26,848 bases of DNA, from NCBI GenBank assembly GCA_011763485.2, contig JAANSK020102240.1, positions 1-26,848 on the forward strand, given 5' to 3'. The position numbers were made by a program, and so were the translations under genes. The stretch's first letter is position 1. Every line of letters starts with the position of its first letter. The stretch is from Isoetes engelmannii. Its lineage: Eukaryota; Streptophyta; Lycopodiopsida; Isoetales; Isoetaceae. The notes beneath the pieces are model-generated. The model searched no databases. It was not told the origin of the DNA and was given only the letters and a program-made list of their open reading frames with translations. Positions 12,401 through 19,487 of the stretch are shown here, one piece after another.

Positions 12401-13299
12401 GATTGGAGGCGTTGCATCCACCAAGGGCCTCCCAGATGCAGTAGAAGATAGGTAGATCAAATTACACTTTCTATTGCGATGGATCTCTCTTCCTTTTTTG
12501 CTCCTGAACATTTTTATATTATATGGTATATAAGAGTTCTGCATGCTATTCCGCCACATGAACCTGTGGATAGAGTGGAGGTATATAATAGCATTATTGT
12601 CATTGTCAGCAAAAGTAAGTTGTCTAAATGTAACATCACATTTCATATTGTATGTTTCAGGTCTTACCAAGCCGTGTTGATCCATCTATTACTGCCTGGA
12701 AGGGTGGAGTGGTAAGGAATTGTGTTGCAGGCTATGATTGCATTCATTATATATCTGGTTGCCTTACAACATCTTTTGAGTCTTTTCAATGATGGATCTT
12801 TTTCCCAACAAGCAGCCTATTTTGTTCTCCACACCGCACGAAACATGTTTTAGATAGGATACATGAGCATTATAGCAGACTTCTCTATTTCAAACAGGTA
12901 TGTGCATGTGCCATCTATGAAAGTGAAAAGCCGGGTGCAACATGCTAAAATAAAATCTTCTAAAGGAGCAAATAACCAAAGGATTTGTTTCCCCAGTGAG
13001 ATTGTTCTTTACATATAAGAAGAAGCAGCAACCATGTTTTATATTGGTTAAAAGTTTTTGGAACATGCTCGTTCTCAGGGTCTAGATACTAATCCTTGGG
13101 ATGGAAGGCTTGGACGTGTAGCTTCTAATTCTTGTTTCCTATTTATTCATAGGTCTTGGGTTTGTTAGACTTTACACGTGATTCATGGATACAATACGAA
13201 GATTGGATGGATGGAGGTGTTCGACTAGGAGTGGGACGGAAATACAAGGACTCTATACCTGTTCAGGCATTTTGGTATAATGCAGTGTTAGAATCATAA
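3479..13299 (+). CDS. ARP9: Actin-related protein 9-like, 13 exons, 5'-partial
   Basis: I place exons at 3479-3599, 6180-6244, 7212-7301, 7371-7421, 9934-10065, 10370-10459, 10539-10609, 11955-12142, 12295-12338, 12402-12451, 12535-12580, 12661-12711 and 13153-13299. Each joins at GT-AG with matching phase, and the total is 1146 nt (381 residues plus TAA). Landmarks in order are DLSTIWNWMLTEKL, LLVAPDTLDNR, FHSAVVHQ, then the actin-fold core AATFGNGVPSACVVNLGAQ, LVLPYGGE, DITRTLLWVQKQ, PPMGLFHPALLGPEE, HEDMLDD, GRMDIQMRFFSNIQLIGGVA, VLHAIPPHEPVD, ITAWKGGVVLGLLDF and GRKYKDSIPVQAFWYN. These match the order I recall for Arabidopsis ARP9, a plant nuclear actin-related protein of about 596 residues. 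Members of this family belong to or resemble chromatin-remodelling subunits; this role is inferred. The first roughly 200 residues are missing: I found no fitting exon in 1-3478, so they lie upstream or have diverged. The seen exons contain no stop or frameshift. The introns of 2.6, 2.5 and 1.3 kb are repeat-laden. Confidence 0.9.
3946..4350 (-). repeat. Long direct repeat copy 1, LTR-like
   Basis: About 400 bp, clearly similar to 5052-5478. Shared words include GTGCACACAGGACCGCAAGA, CACAAGAGGAACAT, ATTCCAGATCCATGTAACTG and TATGGCTGTTTTA. Read on the minus strand each copy starts near TGT(A/G)GCAGT and ends ...CCTTGATTTCA, so it has TG...CA ends and an internal CTATATAAGAG-type box (best in copy 2). 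This suggests fossil LTRs or solo LTRs; the strand is inferred from those features. No primer site was seen inside. Confidence 0.55.
4425..4505 (-). repeat. Third partial copy of the same repeat
   Basis: The words ACTCGCCACC, then GAATC, then GAGAGCTAGCAG-CACAAG follow the same order as in the two longer copies (4036-4112 and 5127-5200). It lies between them, so the region was built by repeated insertion or duplication. Confidence 0.4.
4641..4860 (+). repeat. Cluster of short tandem duplications
   Basis: A 20-bp unit CTCAGTTGGAATGGCAGCTC occurs twice back to back at about 4640-4680. ACTCGAGAGGCATTGTTTCAA at about 4709 recurs with one change at about 4737. GAAACAACCATGCCAC occurs near 4829 and 4850. 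These look like slippage or repair duplications within a repeat. Confidence 0.6.
4976..5060 (+). repeat. Tandem duplication, about 44 bp, two copies
   Basis: AATAGAAACAACGATCTCTC followed by TACAAA and GCAAATGAAAT occurs twice in a row, just before the second long repeat copy. The close identity points to a recent duplication. Confidence 0.65.
5052..5478 (-). repeat. Long direct repeat copy 2, LTR-like
   Basis: Partner of the repeat at 3946-4350, about 0.7 kb away in the same orientation. The minus-strand TATA-like box CTATATAAGAG lies at about 5269-5279. The inner 0.7 kb is too short for an autonomous LTR element and shows no coding stretch, so two solo LTRs, a nested structure or a small non-autonomous element are all possible. 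Confidence 0.55.
6245..7211 (+). other. ARP9 intron, nothing recognisable
   Basis: T-rich intron sequence with no element I can name. A perfect 7-bp hairpin CTCCCAC-TTT-GTGGGAG lies at about 6667-6683; it is probably incidental. Confidence 0.6.
7540..7690 (+). mobile_element. Fossil LTR piece in ARP9 intron
   Basis: The order GCGTCACA, GATGACATGGCA, CTATAAT and CCATAGTCAT follows that of the LTR at 1310-1390, in + orientation. It lies 0.7 kb upstream of a copia leader and gag remnant and may be part of the same old insertion. Ends are unclear. Confidence 0.45.
8380..9235 (+). mobile_element. Fossil copia leader region
   Basis: This is a stretch rich in TCTAGA and TCTAG words (8413-8563) followed by protein-like fragments in several frames (for example near 8700-8800 and 8957-9040). 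It leads directly into the gag-like remnant, so I read it as the leader and N-terminal part of the same fossil. It is much decayed. Confidence 0.4.
9236..9830 (+). mobile_element. Fossil copia-type gag remnant
   Basis: The 9236-9577 reading contains LSHDNYFQWNIFMKKP then HGYWDIVSG and a later helix-rich stretch. This is the familiar plant copia gag pattern (LxGxNYxxWxxxMxxxLxxxGLWxxVxG). The element sits in sense orientation inside the 2.5-kb ARP9 intron. No protease, integrase or reverse transcriptase stretch follows before the next exon at 9934, so only the 5' part survives. It has several breaks and looks old. Confidence 0.65.
10610..11954 (+). other. ARP9 intron of 1.3 kb, nothing recognisable
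   Basis: The intron joins TCA-TG to G-CAT, giving SRSWHYTDHEDML across the junction. It contains AGAAAGAAAG words at about 10902 and 11123 but no mobile element that I can identify. Confidence 0.65.
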
Positions 13300-13420
13300 A
13301 TTTAATTGCTAATGTTCTCCACAATTTTAATTCATATGATGTTGAGTATGCACGACAGTTACCTTGTGAAAGTGGAATAAGACAATACAATGACTCTGAT
13401 AAAAAAAATAAAGAATCACA
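13300..13420 (+). terminator. Likely ARP9 3' UTR with polyA signal
   Basis: AATAAA occurs at 13407-13412, about 110 nt after the TAA stop, a reasonable plant near-upstream polyadenylation element. This is inferred from position and motif only. Confidence 0.35.
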
Positions 13421-15640
13421 GAGCAACCTCTTAATGCCGCACGAGGTCCACTATAAAAGGAACGCGTCTTGCCTGAGTAGGAAGATTTCAATTCTTCCAC
13501 CAAAGGTCCACTAAAAAGAAACGAGCAAGGAAGGAGTAAATTCATGTTGTTGGAAAAAGGCCTACTAATGGTGTTAGGAAATCTACTGTTGTAAAGTAGA
13601 TCGATCGATCTAGAATAAGGTGAGAATGTGAAAACCACATGCCAGCTGCCTCGATCTGGCAACTGAAGAGAGGCTTTAACTTTATTAACATCATTAGTTG
13701 ATGTCCCAAACTAAGGATTCCTGCTGCTATTGAAATGCTGGAAACTGCAAACATAATTAAAACATATAATTTTCATGCGAAGCCATTTTAATATGTGACA
13801 TCAATCTTGGCTGTTCGTCCTTTTTGTGAAATCTTCACCACTCATTTTGTCCTTTTGCTGTTGAAATCCTGAGCTCTCTTTCCATGCCTCCTACTTTTAC
13901 CATCGTATGGTTCTAGTGTGCTAAACATATGTGCAACATATTTATCTCACAAAGGCTACCTTTTTAAAAAATACTAAACTTTACGATATGTGAGTATGAA
14001 GACGGTATGTGGCATCGATCCTTCCAGTTTTAAAATGATGATCATTTTGGACAACATCCATATCCAAGAAAGGATACTTGGATACTTGGTGTGTTCCCAT
14101 CAATCTCCTTTTCACACTAGACCTTGTTTAGCCCAAGGATGTGCAAGAAAAAATTCTTGTGTGTTCTCATCAATCTCCTTTTCACACCATATCGTATGAG
14201 TCTAACGATGAGCCAATAACTGGGAGTTATGTCCAAGGCTATATAATTAAAAGGGTTGGACATTTGTATAACTCTTTTTTTAGGACATTTTATCAAATGC
14301 TTCGTGGTCTAGTGTATTGATAGACAACAGACATCTTATTCAAGCTTGTGGACTTTACAACACATTCTTCAAGCTCTTATCCATCACAGTGGCCCCAAAT
14401 CCACAAAAGAATAATGCCGAGGGGTGATTTTTATGAGTGTATTATCTGCTGGTTCTGAGACAATGGAAGCTTAATTGGTGTGGACAATCGAGCATCTCCA
14501 TGATAATCCAAGTTTAACTTATCCTTAATCTTTAATGATCTGGCAGTCCTATGCTAACTCTCTCAAGGCAATAGCATAGTTGCTGGAGCGACTTAACTTG
14601 GGCATCATGACAATGTCACAGAAAAATGCAATAAAGCAAAGAAGCTCAACTCCTTAGCTACAACGGAAGTACAAAACAACAAATAATAGTAAACAATCCT
14701 TAAAAGATATTTGACGTCGTCGTAAACTTTTCCCTCCAGGAGCTGCTTCGTTATGTAACCTAATTCACATTTTCCCTTGTAATGCTACTGTCCTCCATTT
14801 CTATGGAAAAGTTCATATTTCCCCATGAAGCAGTTTATTGAATTGTTGGCCTACATTTTTCCTTGTTTGTGCAACTGTCCTCTCTATTTTCCCACAAACT
14901 CTTCCACTTAACGATGTAAGAAACGATATATTTGATGGATGTGTACTCCCTGCAGAAGAACGACAATGTGATTATCGTTGTAGGGGGATGATGTCAAGAT
15001 AAGAGGAATTTGAGCCCAGGGGCCAACACATAAAGACTGGAATAGATGTTTTTATGTGTTGCTATGTAAGCTATGTGACCTGGCAAAAATAGAGGACGAG
15101 AAACATGTGTGAAACAGATGCCCGGCATATGGCAGGATTAGGAAAGAAAATGGGAAGGTGAATTGGGATGCAACATTGGCTGAAGATACAAGAGATGGAT
15201 TACAAGCGAAATGAACAGCAATATCTATTAGATGGATTATTGAAGAACATGAATGGAGATATAAGCAAATAGAAATAACAAACGTAAATCTCGACGGTGC
15301 AAGCGATCAGCGTGTACCATATGAGGACAATAATGGGTAAAAAGATCTGGGAGGGGAGTAGTTTTTTCCCAAAAAGGGTTTTTTTTTTTATCATTCACTA
15401 TCAGATCGGAGACTGCAAAATCAGTCGTCCAGTGTCTTAGGACCTTCCAGAAAAACGTTTAATTTGGTGTTTAAAGTTGTGCCCACTACGCATTCATGGT
15501 CATGAGGCCCTTATGGGTCAATATGATGTTAAATATTCTTCTTCTTCTTCTTTTGTTTTAACTCTTTCTTCACCTCTAGCAAGAAATGTCTCCTAACAAC
15601 TTCGTCATGTACCTTCTGCCATGTAGAAGGTGCCAAAGCT
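13421..15640. other. Intergenic, mostly featureless
   Basis: No gene is supported here. GGTCCACTATAAAAGGAACG at about 13446 is partly repeated as GGTCCACTAAAAAGAAACGA at about 13505. A 28-nt stretch GTGTTCCCATCAATCTCC...CACAC at about 14089 recurs at about 14158 with one change. (CTT)n occurs near 15537-15552. The rest resembles decayed repeat DNA. Confidence 0.5.
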
Positions 15641-15671
15641 GACTATAGATGTCTCCTAGCAACTTCATTTT

Positions 15672-15865
15672 TGTGTGACTCAAACATCTAGCAAAACTAT
15701 GCACAATCAACAAAACATAGCAATCTAAAAGTATTTTTCAAAACTATTTAGGCTTGTCAAAGGCATAAGTTTTGTGTGGCTCGAACATTTAGCAAAACTA
15801 TGCACAATAAAAAAAAGATAGTCAATCTACAAAAGTATTTCTCAAAACTATTTATGCTTTTCAAA
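15672..15865 (+). repeat. Tandem duplication, about 100 bp, two copies
   Basis: TTTGTGTGACTCAAACATCT followed by AGCAAAACTATGCACAAT and CAAAACTATTTA..GCTT is repeated as TTTTGTGTGGCTCGAACATT with the same downstream words. Copies are roughly 15670-15768 and 15769-15862, around 85 percent alike by eye. A shorter GATGTCTCCTA(G/A)CAACTTC word is repeated nearby at about 15585 and 15648. Confidence 0.65.
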
Positions 15866-16356
15866 AAATGCAACCAAAATTGCCGAACGTGATGATGTAG
15901 AAAACTGTTAGCAATTAATGTAATGCATACCATAGGATTTGACCCCAATGGCCGTAGGGAGTAGCAATAAATTCTAGCTTCACAATTGGTTTTAGCGTAA
16001 GGGCCAGCATGCTACATCTATATTGAGGCACACGATCTTTAACAACATGCATTAATCAAACACTTGGATGCACGATCTTCATATCAACCAATGTAATGAC
16101 TAAATTTCCAATATGGAAATATGATAGATAGATGGAGAAGTCACAATAGAATTCTGCCATTGTACCAAGATAAAAGTATGAAAAAGTCACAACAACAGAA
16201 TTGTGCGTTGGTATGATTCCAGCACAAAAAAAAATCCAGAACACACAAATTTTAGCATTATCAAGCTCCACCAAGTTTTTGTTAGGAAGAAACGAAAGGC
16301 GCCATAAGGGAGTAATGGAAGCCTCACAATGCTGAGGGGTCCACTTAGACGTGCAG

Positions 16357-18170
16357 ATGCTAAACATACTCAAAGAGGTTAGTGAATTTGGTATTTCAGT
16401 TAGAGAGGCCTCTAGGCATTCTGGTATACCCCAGTCAACAATACGTGACTAGTTATGTAGTAGGATCATCCACAAACAAATCAATCATCCCCAAATTCTG
16501 TCAACTCTACAAGAGAAAGAGGTATTATCAATTGGGCACTTAGTAGGGCAGAGCAGGAGTCACCTTGACTGATATCAAGGAGAGGGCTGGAGTGATGGCC
16601 CGAGAGGGTGGGAATTCTGTACTATACAGGGTGCATAGCAGTAAGTGGTGGAGACTATTCAAGCAAAGGCATCCACAGATTGCACTAAGGAGCGCTGAAT
16701 CAATAGTGTTGCAACGGCACGTGCCTTGAATAAAAAAACCTTAGATGGTTTCTACTATGGCCTTACTCAGATATATGGTGAATTCGAATTCCCACCCTCT
16801 AGGATTTGGAATGCAGATTAGACTGGCATTCAAGGTCAAGGGTATGAAGATCATAAAGAGGAAGGGGGCAAATAAGGTTAGTGAGGTTGTTATGAACAAT
16901 AGGGAATGGGTAACGATTCTAGTACCCTAACATGTACATTCCTAAGGGAAACCGATGAGACAAGACAACATAGCAAGGTGTGAAGAGGGTGCATTCAGGC
17001 TATGCAAACATTAGCTTGGACGACATCTGCATTGTTCAAGTTTTGGCTGGATCATTTTGCAGCAAGAGTCCCAGGTGGTGCTTCACCAAAAGAACCTCAC
17101 CTTGTAATTCTGGATGGGCATTGTAGTAATGTAGAACTGAGTGATTCTGGCAGCAAAGGAGAAGGGTATTCACTTTGTATTGTCGCCTACACATACCTCT
17201 CATAGGCTACAACATTTAGATGTGTCTTGTTTTGCACCATTCAAGGCATTATTCAAGAGGTAGAGGTCTGCATACATGGTTGCCAAAGGCAAGTCTGAAC
17301 CAAAAAGGGAAGACATCGCATAATTGATATCAAAATCCATTGATGTTGCTCTTACACATAAGAACATTAAGGCTGATTTCAAGGCAACATGGATCTGACC
17401 TTTTATTTTAAAAAAGGTGAAGCCAGGACAAGAAGCTACCATGTTTGGGAAGGTGTCTATAGAGCAGATTGAAGACGAGATTGAAGAAGATGAGGGCCCA
17501 TGAAGATTATAAGGACTGGGCCCAATGTGCGGCAACTATGCCAAATCCCATTGCACATGTTGAGCAACAACCCTTGCCTCATATTGAGCAACACACAATT
17601 CCTATTGGGGCTGAGAACATAGAAGCACATGCTGGCCTTGGTTCTCATATGGAGCAACATACACCTACTATTGGGCTGGGGACATAGAAGCACATGCTGG
17701 GCCTGGCCCTTGTATAGGATGCACACAGGTTGCAGACTTACATGACCCTTTGCAGATCTACTCTCATACCATTAGGCCACCACTGGCAAGTGTAAGGCCA
17801 TCACAAGTATGTGTATGGGGCAATCACAAGGAATTAGGCAAAGGAAGAGGGGTGTTGCTCCTGATCTGTGAGGAAGGGTGCACATAACCCGTAATGGCTT
17901 CTGCCAGGCACTAGCAGCTGAGAAGGCTAGAGGGCTGAGGTAGGAAGGTTGAGGAATGAACAACTTGCAATTAGGAAGGCTGAGGCTGCAAGGTGGAAAG
18001 TTGAGCGAGAGAAAGCTGCTAAGAGAGCACATTAGACTAGGAAAGAGAGGAAGAATAAGAAAAAGGCTGATGCTGCATTTGAGGCAAGTACTGCTAGAAT
18101 CAGGGGTTTCATGTATCTTATGGGTCTGTCAAGGGTTGCAACCGTTTTTGGTTTCCAGAGGCCCATGAGT
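16357..18170 (+). pseudogene. Decayed pogo-like DDE_1 DNA transposase
   Basis: Transposase parts lie in the right order on the + strand. First is an N-terminal Pipsqueak-type helix-turn-helix from an ATG at 16357 (LKEVSEFGISVREASRHSGI, then PQSTIRD). Next is a CENP-B/Tc5-type DNA-binding segment at 16592-16729 (SKWWRLFKQRHPQIALRSAE). A segment at 16741-16818 (FYYGLTQIYGEFEFPPSRIW then NAD) carries the first catalytic Asp. The DDE core at 17040-17140 (FKFWLDHFAARV, EPHLVILDGHCSNV) carries the second Asp. HRLQHLDVSCFAPFKALF at about 17203-17257 is the usual HRLQPLDV block with the third Asp. A basic C-terminal tail lies near 17945-18080 (LRNEQLAIRKAEAARW). In-frame stops, including one right after the HTH and one in place of the Glu after NAD, plus frame changes, make it non-functional. 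Terminal inverted repeats were not identified. Confidence 0.8.
17540..17705 (+). repeat. Short internal repeats in transposon tail
   Basis: ATTGAGCAACA/TATGGAGCAACA-type words and CATAGAAGCACATGCTGG recur (17616 and 17684), with ATTGGGGCTG/ATTGGGCTGG beside each. They form a degenerate roughly 68-bp duplication inside the decayed transposon region. Confidence 0.5.
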
Positions 18171-18482
18171 GATGAGGTGAAGACAAGAACACTGTAGGCC
18201 AGGAACAAATTGAGGTTGAGACAGGGCTTGAGTCTTATTAGAGTGCCAATTACAGATGACCTCACATCTAGTAAGGCATTGCAACAACTTGTCAGTCCAA
18301 TTGCCAACACTTGTGAACATGATCACTTACAGGTCAACGATAATGAAGATGAGATGGAGGTTATGTGGAGCCTGGAGGACACACACATTTGTTCTGGTGA
18401 TGTTGGGGGTGGATAAGAGGTGAGCATAGAGGGGTGCATACTAGTTCTGGACCTGAACATGACACAAAGGGCATGTTCCATT

Positions 18483-18526
18483 GGGGGGGGGGGGGGGGGG
18501 GGCGGGGGGGGGGGGAGGGGGGGAGG
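18483..18526 (+). repeat. G-rich homopolymer tract
   Basis: Twenty consecutive G, then C, twelve G, A, seven G, A and two G. The tract could form G-quadruplexes on the + strand and is difficult to sequence, so its length is uncertain. It lies just downstream of the decayed transposon and about 1 kb upstream of IWS1. Confidence 0.9.
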
Positions 18527-18894
18527 CACAAGGGCCTGATGCAATTGCTGGAAATACAGACGAGGCGTAACAGATCAGAGCCGGCCATGGAGGAGCTTCT
18601 TGGGTTTCATTCCCCCACGGGGCTCTGAAGAGGACGCTATCCCCCGCCACTATAACAATTTGGCAGAGATCAAACGCATCATAATGTGAAGCGCAAACCT
18701 TGGGCGCTCTTAATGATGTCGATCTGCCTCGTTGGATAGAGAGTATCTCAGAAGTCTTAGTATTGATACAGAAAAGGCAAATTATGGTTCTGCCAATGCT
18801 TGGACTGCTTAGATTTCCTAAAATCTAAGGCCTTAATCTTCACTTGCAATATTTGCAGCCCCGACAGAGAATGTTCCAGGCATTTAGAATATCT

Positions 18895-19160
18895 GTGGAT
18901 GAGGAATTAAGGAAGAAATTGGCGACTCAGAGTTGAAAAATTGGCGAAGGCCCGCCAGTTTGGGGGCGGTTTCGTTAGCCGCTACCACGGTAGCGTTGGG
19001 GCGGGCGACTACGGTAAAGGCATGAGGCGATTTTAATTGCCCGACGATCGTTCGTAAGAGGCCGACAGTCGGTCAGAGGCCATAAGGTGTTGTCAGGAGG
19101 ACACCTTGGCACTTTCGAGGGCCATAGGCTTGGCGGTTGCAGGGTCGGTGCTCGCACGAA
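18895..19160. promoter_or_regulatory. CpG-dense stretch upstream of IWS1
   Basis: By eye there are about 23 CpG dinucleotides in roughly 265 bp, far more than elsewhere in the window. It includes small palindromes: CGCTACC-AC-GGTAGCG at about 18979-18994 and CCGAC-A-GTCGG at about 19063-19073. CpG density continues into exon 1 of IWS1. This suggests an unmethylated promoter or 5' UTR region, or alternatively a young GC-rich repeat. Confidence 0.35.
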
Positions 19161-19487
19161 AAGAGGGCCTGGCTATAACGTAAGAGGACCTTGAATCCCC
19201 CTTGATTCAACTCCTATAACTTTGTACCCGTTGAAATTCTGAAGAAAATTCCTTCAGTAATGTTGATGTCCATAACATTAGGAAACCGAATCTCCTGGCG
19301 GATTCTCAAACGCGTCCATATTGTGTAAGTTAGGGCAATTTGCCCCTTAGGTGCATGGAACATGGCACCTTTACCCTAGTGGCACCTTTATTACCTTTAT
19401 TATTTTTTTTGTCTTGTGTTATTGATCTCTCTTTTGGGAGAAGAACAGCTTGGCTGAATAGGGTTTGTTCGGGCGATCGGGCGAGCT

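Noticed and set aside
13327-13754. Minus-strand open frames of 111 and 70 codons after ARP9
   Set aside because: No domain or splice structure was recognised, and composition is like non-coding DNA. Part of it overlaps the probable ARP9 3' UTR.
16056-16373. Minus-strand open frame of 105 codons
   Set aside because: It overlaps the start of the + strand transposase HTH, is Phe/Ser/Tyr-rich like a translated AT-rich strand, and shows no recognisable motif.
18323-18650. Proline-rich minus-strand open frames across the G tract
   Set aside because: The proline run is just the translation of the homopolymer on the opposite strand.
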